A stretch of 64,000 bases of DNA from Pandoraea anapnoica. GTDB taxonomy: Bacteria; Pseudomonadota; Gammaproteobacteria; Burkholderiales; Burkholderiaceae. Below, piece by piece: positions 17,753 to 26,028 of the stretch. A program made the position numbers and the translations under genes. Under the pieces are notes generated by a model. That model was not told the origin of the DNA and ran no database searches. It saw only the letters and a list, made by a program, of their open reading frames with translations. Within the stretch, counting starts at the first letter, position 1; the number at the start of each line of letters is the position of its first letter. The DNA lies in NCBI RefSeq assembly GCF_902459765.1, contig NZ_CABPSP010000016.1:104500-168499 (forward strand). Direction: 5' to 3'.

Positions 17753-19630
17753 TTACTTCAGGAAACCGATCGAGATCCAGGGGATGAAGACCACGATGAG
17801 CAGAGCGACGAGCAGTGCGCCCATATAGGTCCACATCCGGTTGAACACTTTGTCGGGCGACGTCTTGCCGATGGCGCACGCGGCATAGAAGCCCACGCCG
17901 AGCGGTGGTGCGAACAGGCCCATGCCCATCGAGAGGATGACGACCATCGCGTAGTGCACGTCGTGAATGCCGAGCGAGCGGGCGACCGGGAACAGCAGCG
18001 GGCCGAACAGCACGATGGCCGGAATGCCTTCGAGTACGCTGCCGAGCACGATAAACACGACCATCGAGATGAGCAGGAAGCCGACTTGTCCGCCCGGCAC
18101 ACCATGCATCAGGCCGACGAGCTTCGCGGAGAAACCTGATTGTGTGAGCGCCCAGGCCATGGCCGTCGCCATGCCAATGATCAGCAGAATCGCACCGGAG
18201 AGTGCGGCCGTTTCTGTGAGCAGCGGATAGAGGCGTTTGAAGTTCAGGTGCTTCCTGAAGGCGTGGACGATCAACCCGATTACGATCGTGTACGCGATAC
18301 CGATGGTCGAGACTTCCGTCGCCGTGGCCGCACCTTCGATCACCGCCGTACGGATCAGGATCGGCAGCGCGAGGGCAGGCAGCGCCACGATAAACGTCTT
18401 GCCGATGACGCCCCACGGTGCGCGACGTGCTGCGCTCGGCGCTTCCTTGCGCGAGCGGGCAAAGCACACCACGACGATGGCGAGCGTGGCAATCACGGCG
18501 GGCAGCAGGCCGCCGACGAAGAGCGCCGTGATCGACACACCGCACACCGCACCGATGGTGATGAGCACGAGGCTCGGCGGAATCGTCTCGGTCATGGCGC
18601 CTGTGGCGGACAGCAACGCCACCAGGTCTTCCTGCTTCGAGCCACGACGCTGCATTTCTGGGAAGAGCGCAGGGGCGACGGCCGCCATGTCGGCCGCCTT
18701 CGAGCCGGAGATGCCCGAGACGAGGAACATCGCACCGAGCAGCACGTATTGCAGGCCGCCGCGCACGTGGCCGAGCAACGACGCCATGAACTCGATCAGA
18801 CTGCGCGCCAGACCGCTCATCTCGATGAGTGCGCCGAGCAGCACGAACAGCGGCACCGACAGCAGTACGAGGCCGGACATGCCTTCGTCCATGCGGCTGA
18901 CGACGATTTGCAGCGGTGCGTCCGTAACGAGCGCCAGATAGGCGAGCGTGGCGGTTCCGAAGGCAAACGCAATCGGAATGCCTCCGGCCACGCATGCGCC
19001 GACGATCAGCACGAAGAAGATCAGCAGGTTGTAGTTGCCCATCGCGATCAGCGCGGGACGGCCGAGCCAGAGCGCCGCACCGAGGGCGGCGACGAACAGC
19101 ACGCCGAGGCCGAACTGACGCGCACTGGAGCAGCGCGCCATGCGCGAGATCGCGGCAATGAGCATGAGCGCCGCGCCCACCGGCAGGGCGGCCGCGCGCA
19201 GCCCGTCGGGGATTTCCAGCGCGGGCGTGGTGATGTCCATCTGTTCGATGGCATGCGTGTACGCGGGCATGATGATGAGCGCGACGAACACGCACACCGT
19301 CAGCGCGGCCATGGTCTGGAACCAGTCACGCCAGGCCGCGGGAAGTTTGTTGACGATGGCGGACAAGCGCATGTGCTCGCCCCGGTCCAGGGCGAGCACG
19401 GCGCCGAGCATCGAGAGCCAGATGAACAGAATCTGCGCGAGCTCATCCGACCACGTGAGCGGATTGTCGAACCCGTAACGCGAGACCACGCCCGCGAGCA
19501 GGATGAGAGTTTCCGCCACCACCAGCAGCACGGCAACCGCCTCGGTGACTTTCATCACCGCGCGGTTGACGTGGCAGAAGAGGCGGGCGAGCGCGTGCGT
19601 CGGCTCGGCCGTCATCGTCAACGTTTCCAT
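17753..19630 (-). CDS. dctQM: TRAP transporter, fused small (DctQ) and large (DctM) membrane subunits
   Basis: A 625-residue inner-membrane permease of a tripartite ATP-independent periplasmic transporter, which uses a sodium or proton gradient. Residues about 20-175 are the four-helix DctQ part ('SRYGFDNPLTWSDELAQILFIWLSMLGA'). From about 180 on it is the DctM part, with 'GKTFIVALPALALPILIRTAVIEGAATATE' and the terminal 'MGLFAPPLGVGFYAACAIGK'. Fused QM subunits are known in the family. The start ATG at 19630 directly abuts the dctP stop, so the pair is translationally linked. Confidence 0.95.
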   Translation of the reverse strand: METLTMTAEPTHALARLFCHVNRAVMKVTEAVAVLLVVAETLILLAGVVSRYGFDNPLTWSDELAQILFIWLSMLGAVLALDRGEHMRLSAIVNKLPAAWRDWFQTMAALTVCVFVALIIMPAYTHAIEQMDITTPALEIPDGLRAAALPVGAALMLIAAISRMARCSSARQFGLGVLFVAALGAALWLGRPALIAMGNYNLLIFFVLIVGACVAGGIPIAFAFGTATLAYLALVTDAPLQIVVSRMDEGMSGLVLLSVPLFVLLGALIEMSGLARSLIEFMASLLGHVRGGLQYVLLGAMFLVSGISGSKAADMAAVAPALFPEMQRRGSKQEDLVALLSATGAMTETIPPSLVLITIGAVCGVSITALFVGGLLPAVIATLAIVVVCFARSRKEAPSAARRAPWGVIGKTFIVALPALALPILIRTAVIEGAATATEVSTIGIAYTIVIGLIVHAFRKHLNFKRLYPLLTETAALSGAILLIIGMATAMAWALTQSGFSAKLVGLMHGVPGGQVGFLLISMVVFIVLGSVLEGIPAIVLFGPLLFPVARSLGIHDVHYAMVVILSMGMGLFAPPLGVGFYAACAIGKTSPDKVFNRMWTYMGALLVALLIVVFIPWISIGFLK

Positions 19631-20650
19631 TTACGCGAGCTTCCCAGTGTACTTTTCCAACATGGCCCATGCTTCGTCGCCAAACTTCTTGTGCCATTCG
19701 GCGTAGAAACCGGCGGCGCGAAGTTTGTCGCGGAACTGCTCATTGTTCGGGGCGTTGAACACCAGACCCTTCTGCTTGAGCTCGGCCATCACGCCATCGT
19801 TGAGCTTGCGCACGTCGTCGCGCTGTGCCATGGCGGCAGCGTTCACGTTGGCGGTGACAATCTCCTGAAGGTCCTTCGGCAGCTTTTCCCACTTCTGCTT
19901 GTTGGCGAGGAACCAGAAGCCGTCCCACATGTGGTTCGTCATCGAGACGTACTTCTGCACTTCGTAGAGCTTGGCTGTGGTCAGCAGCGCCAGCGGGTTT
20001 TCCTGCGCTTCGACGATGTGCGTTTGCAGGGCCGAATACACTTCGGCGAAGTTGATCGACGTGGGCGACGAATCGAACGCCTTGAACATCGACGTCCACA
20101 GCGGGCTCGTCGGCACGCGGATCTTCAGGCCCTTGAGGTCGGTCGGCGAGTTGATCGGACGGCTGCTCGTGGTGATCTGGCGATAACCGTTCTCCCAGAT
20201 CTTGTCGAACGCGAACACGGTCGTCTTCGAGATCTGGCCGCGCACGTGCGCACCGAGATCGCCGTCCATGGCAGCCCACACCTGACCGTAGTCCTTGAAC
20301 GCGAAGCCCACGCCCGAAATCTGCGCGGCAGGCACGAGCGTGCCGAGAATCAGTGGCGAGAGCGTGAAGTAGTCGATCGCACCCGAGCGAATCTGGCTCA
20401 GCATGTCGCTGTCGGAGCCGAGCTGATTGTTCGGATAGATCTGGAAGTCGATGCGGCCTTTCGATTGCTCCGCGATCTTCTGCGCCATCTCCTTGGCGCG
20501 GATGTTCATCGGATGGCTGACCGGCAGGTTATTGGCGAACTTCAGCGTGAATTCGGCAGCGTGCGCCTGCGTCTGGTACAACCCCGTAGCGGCGGCGGCC
20601 GATGTGGCGGCCACAACCTTGATGAAGTGGCGGCGATCCATGGTGCTCAT
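19631..20650 (-). CDS. dctP: TRAP transporter substrate-binding protein
   Basis: The 339-residue periplasmic receptor of the same transporter. The N-terminus 'MSTMDRRHFIKVVAATSAAAATG' carries a twin-arginine-like motif (DRRHFIK) followed by a hydrophobic core and an AHA cleavage site, so export through Tat is likely. The DctP signatures 'LKFANNLPVSHPMNIRAKEMAQKI' and 'GLKIRVPTSPLWTSMFKAFDSSPTSINFAEVYSALQTHIVEAQENP' are clear; the central Arg that binds the substrate carboxylate is in KIRVP. AGGAGA precedes the ATG. Transcription probably starts from the sigma-54 promoter at 20762-20777. Confidence 0.95.
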   Translation of the reverse strand: MSTMDRRHFIKVVAATSAAAATGLYQTQAHAAEFTLKFANNLPVSHPMNIRAKEMAQKIAEQSKGRIDFQIYPNNQLGSDSDMLSQIRSGAIDYFTLSPLILGTLVPAAQISGVGFAFKDYGQVWAAMDGDLGAHVRGQISKTTVFAFDKIWENGYRQITTSSRPINSPTDLKGLKIRVPTSPLWTSMFKAFDSSPTSINFAEVYSALQTHIVEAQENPLALLTTAKLYEVQKYVSMTNHMWDGFWFLANKQKWEKLPKDLQEIVTANVNAAAMAQRDDVRKLNDGVMAELKQKGLVFNAPNNEQFRDKLRAAGFYAEWHKKFGDEAWAMLEKYTGKLA

Positions 20651-20761
20651 ACTGCATGTCTCCTGTTTTTTGGTTTGGTGACTGCGTCTGAAGCGCGAGG
20701 CGTGCACACGTGTTGCCGTGCAACGTCCCGGCCAACTCGAAAAAGTGGCTGGCTAATCTTA

Positions 20762-20777
20762 CGCAAATCGAATGCCA
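20762..20777 (-). promoter_or_regulatory. Sigma-54 promoter of dctP-dctQM
   Basis: Read on the minus strand the sequence is TGGCATTCGATTTGCG. GG and GC are exactly ten bases apart and the flanks fit the TGGCAC-N5-TTGC consensus. A transcript would start about 12 bases on, giving a leader of about 100 bases before the dctP ATG. Three palindromic candidate activator sites lie about 190-280 bases upstream of it. Confidence 0.8.
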
Positions 20778-20966
20778 GTTCGGCATCCGAACGGGAAAAC
20801 CCTTACGTTGTTAAGCATTAGTGAATTCCCGGGGGGAGTGCTGCGCGTGCGCCGTGCGCCTGTCACGGGCCTTTCATCAGGCGCAACAAGCCTTCGCGGC
20901 GGTGTCGGGGGCGTGGCGCGTTTTGCTGCGTGTGCGAGGCTCGGCCGAACACAGCAAACATGCGGG

Positions 20967-21045
20967 TGTGACACCTGTCGCATTTCGCCGACGCCTTGCG
21001 ACACCTGTCGCAAATGCCGCCGCGCCCGGTGCGACAGGTGTCGCA
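20967..21045. promoter_or_regulatory. Three 16-bp palindromic upstream activator sites
   Basis: TGTGACACCTGTCGCA at 20967-20982, TGCGACACCTGTCGCA at 20997-21012 and TGCGACAGGTGTCGCA at 21030-21045. Copies 2 and 3 match TGCGACA-N2-TGTCGCA exactly, with CC or GG in the centre; copy 1 has one change. Centres are 30 and 33 bases apart, about three helical turns. They sit between two outward-facing sigma-54 promoters at distances usual for enhancer sites, so I read them as binding sites for a sigma-54 activator controlling both operons. Confidence 0.82.
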
Positions 21046-21268
21046 CGCATTTCGGCGTGCTGGACATTGCTGCGGCACAGCAAATTTTCTTCATCCGGTG
21101 TGCTTCAGAATTCACTTGATGGGCCAGCGACTCCCGCTTTACGCTTGCGTCAATTGCATAGGCGCCACAAGCGCGGCAAGGGAACGACCTCGCAACGACG
21201 ACTGACCGGGCCGTCGATGTGACAGATCAGGCGTTGCGCTGCCCGCGTACAGACGTCTTGCAGGGATC

Positions 21269-21284
21269 TGGCATCGAAATTGCT
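21269..21284 (+). promoter_or_regulatory. Sigma-54 promoter of the thiolase operon
   Basis: TGGCATCGAAATTGCT, with GG and GC ten bases apart and a TTGC -12 element. It lies 40 bases upstream of the thiolase ATG and about 225 bases from the nearest palindromic site. Its resemblance to the dctP promoter on the other side (TGGCATNCGANTTGC-like) supports shared control. Confidence 0.8.
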
Positions 21285-21324
21285 CACCGGAGTCTGGATG
21301 ACCCCAATTTTCCGGAGACACTTC

Positions 21325-22491
21325 ATGGTTGCTGCATGCCTTACCGGCTGGGCCCACTCCCAGTTCGGCAAACTCGATAACGTCGACGCCGAGGTCCTGC
21401 TGGCCGACGTCGCCCAGGCCGCCCTCGACGATGCGGGCCTTTCGCCCGAACAGATCGATTCCATTCACGTCGGCACCTTCAACGGCGGCTTCCTGTATCA
21501 GGATTTCCCGTCGTCGCTCATCTTCAACCGCATTCCCGGCTTGCGTTTCAAACCCGCCACGCGCTACGAAAATGCGTGCGCGACCGGTTCGGCCGCCGTG
21601 CATGGCGGGCTGCAATCCATCGAAGCGGGCAAAGCCACGCACGTGCTCGTGATCGGCTTCGAAAAGATGACCGAACTCGCCACGCCGCAGGTCGGTGAAG
21701 TGTTGCTCAAGTGTTCGTATGCGCGTGAGGAGGCTGGCATTCCCGGCGGTTTTGCGGGCGTTTTCGGCACCATCGCACAGGCCTACTTCGATCGCTACGG
21801 CGATCAGTCCGACGCGCTCGCGCGCATTGCCGCGAAGAACCACCGCAACGGTTCGGTGAACCCGTATGCGCATATGCGTCGCGACTTCGGTTACGACTTC
21901 TGCCGCAACGTCTCCGAGAAGAACCCGTTCGTGGCCGGTCCGCTCAAGCGCACCGACTGCTCGATGGTGTCCGACGGCGCGGCCGCGCTGGTCATCTCCA
22001 AGGCGGACGTCGCGCGCAGCATGCCCAAGGCAGTGGGCTTTCGCGCCGCTGTGCAGGTCAACGACTATCTGCCGCTCTCGCGACGCGACCCGCTGGCGTT
22101 CGAAGGGGGCCAGCATGCGTGGCGTCAGGCGCTGGGCGTGGCCGGGGTCTCGCTGAAGGATCTGTCGCTGGTCGAGACGCACGACTGCTTCACCATCGCG
22201 GAGCTCATCGAATACGAAGCAATGGGGCTGGCCAAGCCGGGGCAGGGCGCGAGCGTCCTCGCCGAAGGGTTGACGGAAAAGAACGGCCTGCTGCCGGTGA
22301 ATCCGTCGGGCGGTCTGAAGGCGAAGGGGCATCCGGTGGGCGCTACCGGCGTTTCGATGCACGTCATGGCGGCCATGCAACTGACGGGAACTGCGGGCGA
22401 CATGCAGATTCCCGATGCGAAGCTGGCGGGCGTCTTCAACATGGGCGGCGCGGCCGTGGCGAACTACGTGAGCATTCTCGAAGCGCGCTAA
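21325..22491 (+). CDS. Thiolase-family protein (SCP2-type acetyl-CoA acyltransferase)
   Basis: A 388-residue thiolase fold protein, likely cleaving a beta-ketoacyl-CoA or forming one. The active-site Cys lies in 'RYENACATGSAAVHGG' (about residue 85). 'ETHDCFTIAELIEYEAMGL' and 'NPSGGLKAKGHPVGATGVS' supply the HDCF and GHPxG motifs. The classical second Cys near the C-terminus is replaced by 'NMGGAAVANYVS', as in the SCP2-type subgroup. GGAGA lies seven bases before the ATG at 21325. It heads a four-gene operon with an acyl-CoA synthetase and two PCC-domain proteins. Confidence 0.92.
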   Translation: MVAACLTGWAHSQFGKLDNVDAEVLLADVAQAALDDAGLSPEQIDSIHVGTFNGGFLYQDFPSSLIFNRIPGLRFKPATRYENACATGSAAVHGGLQSIEAGKATHVLVIGFEKMTELATPQVGEVLLKCSYAREEAGIPGGFAGVFGTIAQAYFDRYGDQSDALARIAAKNHRNGSVNPYAHMRRDFGYDFCRNVSEKNPFVAGPLKRTDCSMVSDGAAALVISKADVARSMPKAVGFRAAVQVNDYLPLSRRDPLAFEGGQHAWRQALGVAGVSLKDLSLVETHDCFTIAELIEYEAMGLAKPGQGASVLAEGLTEKNGLLPVNPSGGLKAKGHPVGATGVSMHVMAAMQLTGTAGDMQIPDAKLAGVFNMGGAAVANYVSILEAR

Positions 22492-22519
22492 GCGTGCCGG
22501 GCCATCAAGGAGACGAGAA

Positions 22520-24097
22520 ATGCTCAAGAAGGTCATGAACCTCGGCCGGATGTTGGCCGACGTCGCACGGCGGCACCCGGACGAACCGGGCTTGATCGTC
22601 GGCGACAACGTAGCGACATGGGGCGAGATCGATGCCCGCGTGAACGCTGCGGTCGACGCGCTGCGCAAGCTCGGCGTGAAGAAGGGCGACAAGTTGCTCG
22701 TGCATTCGCGTAACAACCTGCCGATTTTTGAGAGCGCCTGGATCGCGTTTCGCCTCGGGGCCGTGTGGGTGCCGACGAACTTCCGCATCACCGCACCCGA
22801 GGCGGCGTATCTGGGGCAGTCGAGCGGCGCTTGCGTGATGATTTACGACACGGGTTTCGAAGGCCACGTCGATGCGGTACGTGCGGCGTCGCCCGCATTG
22901 CGCCACGTCATTGCCCTCGGTGCGCCGCGTGCGGGCGAGCTGCATTACGAGACGCTTGTTGCCGAACATCTGGGGGCAGCGGGGTACGAGGAGGAGGTGG
23001 AGTACGAAGATCCGCTGTGGTTCTTCTACACCTCGGGTACGACCGGCCATCCGAAGGCAGGCGTGCTCTCGCATGGGCAAATGGCGTTCGTCGTCACCAA
23101 CCATCTGGCCGATCTGATGCCCGGCATCACGTATCGCAGCCGCTCGATGGTCGTTGCCCCGCTCTCGCATGGCGCGGGCATTCACGCCATCGTCAACACG
23201 GCGCGCGGTGCGGCCAGCGTGTTGCTGCCGGGCGAGAAGATGGATGCAGAACAGGTCTGGCAGGCAATCGAGCGTCACCGGGTCGACAACATGTTCACGG
23301 TGCCGACCATCGTCAAAATGCTCGTGGAAGACCCGGCAGTGGACCGCTACGACCATAGCTCGCTGCGTTTTGTGATCTACGCGGGCGCGCCGATGTACCG
23401 CGCCGATCAGAAGCACGCGTTGCAGAAGCTGGGGCGCGTGCTGGTCCAGTACTACGGACTGGGCGAGGTGACGGGCAATATCACGGTGCTGCCGCCGTGG
23501 CTGCATAGCGATGACGACGATGCGCCCGATGCGCGCGTGGGCACGTGCGGGTTGCCGCGCACCGGCATGGAGGTGGCGATTCTGGACGAGCAGGGACAGC
23601 GCCAACCGGCGTTCGCGTCGGGCGAAATTTGCGTGCGCGGTCCGGCCGTCTTCATGGGGTATCACAACAATCCGGACGCCAACGCCAAGGCGTTCAAGGA
23701 CGACTGGTTCCACACCGGCGACCTCGGTCATGTCGACGCGCAGGGATTCCTGTACATCACGGGCCGTGCGTCGGACATGTACATCTCGGGTGGCTCGAAC
23801 GTCTACCCGCGCGAGATCGAGGAAGCGCTGCTCACGCATCCGTGCGTGTCGGAGTGCGCGGTGCTTGGCGTGCCCGACCCCAAGTGGGGCGAGAGCGGGC
23901 TCGCGGTGGTGGTCGCCCGGGAAGGCATGGCCGCACAGGCCGATGAACTGCTCGGACATCTCGAAGCGCGTATTGCCCGCTACAAGTGGCCGCGTCGCTT
24001 CGTGTTCTGGAGTGCCATGCCCAAATCGGGTTACGGCAAGATCGTGAAGAAGCAAATCAAGACGATGCTCGAAGAGCAAGGAGACTATCGACTATGA
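22520..24097 (+). CDS. Acyl-CoA synthetase (AMP-forming)
   Basis: A 525-residue adenylate-forming ligase that activates a carboxylic acid to its CoA thioester. The P-loop is 'YTSGTTGHPKAG' (residues 170-181); later motifs are 'YYGLGEVTG', 'DDWFHTGDLGHVDAQGFLYITGRASDMYISGGSNVYPREIEEAL' and the C-terminal Lys in 'SGYGKIVKK'. It is closest in style to medium/long-chain or aromatic acid CoA ligases. The acid is unknown but may be the one brought in by the divergent TRAP system. Its stop overlaps the next ATG by ATGA, so translation is coupled. Confidence 0.95.
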   Translation: MLKKVMNLGRMLADVARRHPDEPGLIVGDNVATWGEIDARVNAAVDALRKLGVKKGDKLLVHSRNNLPIFESAWIAFRLGAVWVPTNFRITAPEAAYLGQSSGACVMIYDTGFEGHVDAVRAASPALRHVIALGAPRAGELHYETLVAEHLGAAGYEEEVEYEDPLWFFYTSGTTGHPKAGVLSHGQMAFVVTNHLADLMPGITYRSRSMVVAPLSHGAGIHAIVNTARGAASVLLPGEKMDAEQVWQAIERHRVDNMFTVPTIVKMLVEDPAVDRYDHSSLRFVIYAGAPMYRADQKHALQKLGRVLVQYYGLGEVTGNITVLPPWLHSDDDDAPDARVGTCGLPRTGMEVAILDEQGQRQPAFASGEICVRGPAVFMGYHNNPDANAKAFKDDWFHTGDLGHVDAQGFLYITGRASDMYISGGSNVYPREIEEALLTHPCVSECAVLGVPDPKWGESGLAVVVAREGMAAQADELLGHLEARIARYKWPRRFVFWSAMPKSGYGKIVKKQIKTMLEEQGDYRL

Positions 24098-24630
24098 AAC
24101 CTGCGCTTTCACGGGTCTATCGACATGCAGGCGCCCCCACGTTACCCCGTGTGGAAGACTGCGTGTTGAGCGGGCAGCACGAACTGCGCGTGACGATCCG
24201 GACTGGTGCCAATCTCGGCGAGGCTTTGCGCGCGGCGTTATCCCGCTATGCGTACGGCGGCGGCGTCGGGCGTTTCTGTGCGGGGACCGCGCGAGGTCTG
24301 CGGTACCACATGATCGAGAACACGACGGATGCGGATCGTCCCTTCGGCTATGGGCAGCCGGTCGACGAGATGCGCGAAGTCGATCTGATCGGCGGCGCGA
24401 TTACCGTGGGCCGAACGGCCGACGGTGCGACGCTGATGCATTGCCATGCGGGCTTTTCCGATCCGTCGGGCGAGCTGCATGGCGGGCATCTGATTCTCGA
24501 TCACACGTGGGCCGGAGACGAGCCGGTGGTGATTCGTCTGTGTCTCTTTGCGCACGGTGGCTACGTGACGGGCGACGACGAGGAGACGCGGTTCCATCTG
24601 TTGCGTCCGGTGGCGGGAGAACTGTCATGA
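24094..24630 (+). CDS. PCC/DUF296-domain protein
   Basis: A 178-residue protein with the plants-and-prokaryotes conserved (PCC, DUF296) fold. Evidence is 'LRVTIRTGANLGEALRAALSRYAYGGGVGRFCAGTARGLRYHM', then 'VDLIGGAITVGRTADGATLMHCHAGFSDPSGELHGGHL'. The His-rich segment (HCH...GxxxHGGH) matches the conserved PCC site, which in some members binds metal. Prokaryotic members are often labelled DNA-binding, but here the operon of a thiolase and a CoA ligase points to a metabolic role. It overlaps both neighbours by ATGA. Confidence 0.85.
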   Translation: MKPALSRVYRHAGAPTLPRVEDCVLSGQHELRVTIRTGANLGEALRAALSRYAYGGGVGRFCAGTARGLRYHMIENTTDADRPFGYGQPVDEMREVDLIGGAITVGRTADGATLMHCHAGFSDPSGELHGGHLILDHTWAGDEPVVIRLCLFAHGGYVTGDDEETRFHLLRPVAGELS

Positions 24631-25049
24631 GCGTCGCGCTGGATGTTCCCGTCGCCATCGAGAATGGCACGTTGGGCAGGTTGGTAGTGGCGCGTCTGAA
24701 GCCGAATCAGGATCTGACGGAAAGCATCGAAGCGCTGTGCGCCGAGCATGCGATTGCGCGCGCGATCGTGCGTGGCGCGGTCGGGAGTCTGATCGATGCG
24801 AGGCTGGCGTTTCGCGCTGGCGATGGCTGGCGCGAGCAGGTGGTGAACGGCCCCGGCGTGGAGATCCTCAACGTGTTCGGTGAGGTCGATGCACGGCCGA
24901 GGGTGTCGGATTCGGCGAGTACCATGCCGATGCTGCACGGCATGGTGGCGGACACCGAGGGCCGCATGTTCGCGGGACGCTTCGTGCGCGGCGGCAATCT
25001 CTCGTTCATCACCATCGAGGTGACGTTGCAGGAGTGGTTGCCTGCCTGA
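24627..25049 (+). CDS. Second PCC/DUF296-domain protein
   Basis: A 140-residue paralogue-like PCC-domain protein. It follows the pattern 'GRLVVARLKPNQDLTESIEALCAEHAIARAIVRGAVGSLIDARLAF', then 'PGVEILNVFGEV' and 'PMLHGMVADTEGRMFAGRFVRGGNLSFITIEVTLQEW'. Its start overlaps the previous stop by ATGA. It ends the operon before a strong terminator. Two adjacent PCC proteins of different length suggest a hetero-oligomer, since the fold is known to form trimers. Confidence 0.83.
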   Translation: MSVALDVPVAIENGTLGRLVVARLKPNQDLTESIEALCAEHAIARAIVRGAVGSLIDARLAFRAGDGWREQVVNGPGVEILNVFGEVDARPRVSDSASTMPMLHGMVADTEGRMFAGRFVRGGNLSFITIEVTLQEWLPA

Positions 25050-25124
25050 CGGCCGTCCATCGTTCCGTTTATAGCCTGATTGGTGGCCTGATTGAGAGCG
25101 TAGTGAAAGGCGCGGTTGGCGCGT

Positions 25125-25158
25125 CAATGGGGAGTCTGCGGACTCCCCATTGTTTTTT
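25125..25158 (+). terminator. Intrinsic terminator of the thiolase operon
   Basis: CAATGGGGAGTC-TGCG-GACTCCCCATTG followed by T6: a perfect 12-bp stem. It also lies close to the end of the convergent hydrolase gene. Confidence 0.95.
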
Positions 25159-25181
25159 GAAACGGTGCGACGATATCGGCG

Positions 25182-25967
25182 CTACTCGCGAAGGAATGAC
25201 TCGATAGCGCTCACCAGCGCAAGCGGCGTTTCGTTCATGGGGTAGTGCCCTGCGTTGGCAATAGCCTCGACGCTCGCGTTCGCATAACGTCGCAGATAGG
25301 TGTGCCGCATCAGATCGATATCGAACACCGGGTCGTGTTCGCCGACGAGCACTCTGATAGGCGCGTCGACATGGAGCCGGTCGCTGAAATCCGTGTCCGC
25401 CCACGCGTGAAAATAGGCCGCGAAGGCCTCCGTTGACGAATGCGTGGCTGAGTAGGTGGCCTTCCAGTTGATCCACGACGCTGGCAGTCGGTGGCCCGTG
25501 CTGCGGGCGATGATCGCCATGCGATCTTCGAGCGAGGTTGCAGCGTTCTCGAACAGTGCGCGACGCTCTGGATCGAACAATATGCCGCCACAAGGCACGG
25601 GCGCGATAGGAATCAGCTTGCGCACGCGTCGCGGGGCAACAGCTGCAATTTTTTCGATGACCATGCCGCCCATCGAGTGCCCGATCAGACTGAACGTGGT
25701 GAGATCCATGGCGTCGGCCAGCCCGAGGGCGTCGCGTGCGATTTCGTCGATGGTGTAGGCGCCTCGGGCGTCACGCATGCCGCCATGACCGCGATAGTCC
25801 ATGAAGACATAGCTGAACACGTCGCGCGAAAACCAGGGTTCGCAGTCGTGGAAGGAGCGGGCGTCGCCGAACCAGCCGTGCAGAACGAGCACGGCGTGTG
25901 GGCCGTTGCCGACGCGATGAAAGGTGTTGGGCATCGTGCTTGCAGAATCAATACGGGACGCGCTCAT
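25182..25967 (-). CDS. Alpha/beta-hydrolase
   Basis: A 261-residue alpha/beta-fold hydrolase. Seen are the oxyanion strand 'VLVLHGWFGDARSFHD', the nucleophile elbow 'SLIGHSMGGMVIEKI' (GHSMG), the acid in 'VLVGEHDPVFDI' and the catalytic His in 'NAGHYPMNETP'. The substrate is unknown; esterases and C-C hydrolases share this pattern. The ATG at 25967 gives a short N-terminus; another Met 11 codons in is possible. It is divergent from an AraC regulator 60 bases away, which probably controls it. Confidence 0.88.
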   Translation of the reverse strand: MSASRIDSASTMPNTFHRVGNGPHAVLVLHGWFGDARSFHDCEPWFSRDVFSYVFMDYRGHGGMRDARGAYTIDEIARDALGLADAMDLTTFSLIGHSMGGMVIEKIAAVAPRRVRKLIPIAPVPCGGILFDPERRALFENAATSLEDRMAIIARSTGHRLPASWINWKATYSATHSSTEAFAAYFHAWADTDFSDRLHVDAPIRVLVGEHDPVFDIDLMRHTYLRRYANASVEAIANAGHYPMNETPLALVSAIESFLRE

Positions 25968-26028
25968 CCTAACGACACGAAAAAACGCCCGCCATCGACG
26001 ATGGGTCGTTAGCTGTAGAATTCGGGCC

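Noticed and set aside
18140-20821. A very long open frame (893 codons) on the plus strand across the TRAP transporter genes
   Set aside because: It is antisense to dctQM and dctP, which have clear family motifs. Its product is His/Arg/Glu-rich with no domain, as expected of a shadow frame in GC-rich DNA.
21139-22791. A 550-codon minus-strand frame across the thiolase gene
   Set aside because: Antisense to the thiolase and the start of the CoA ligase; no recognisable domain.
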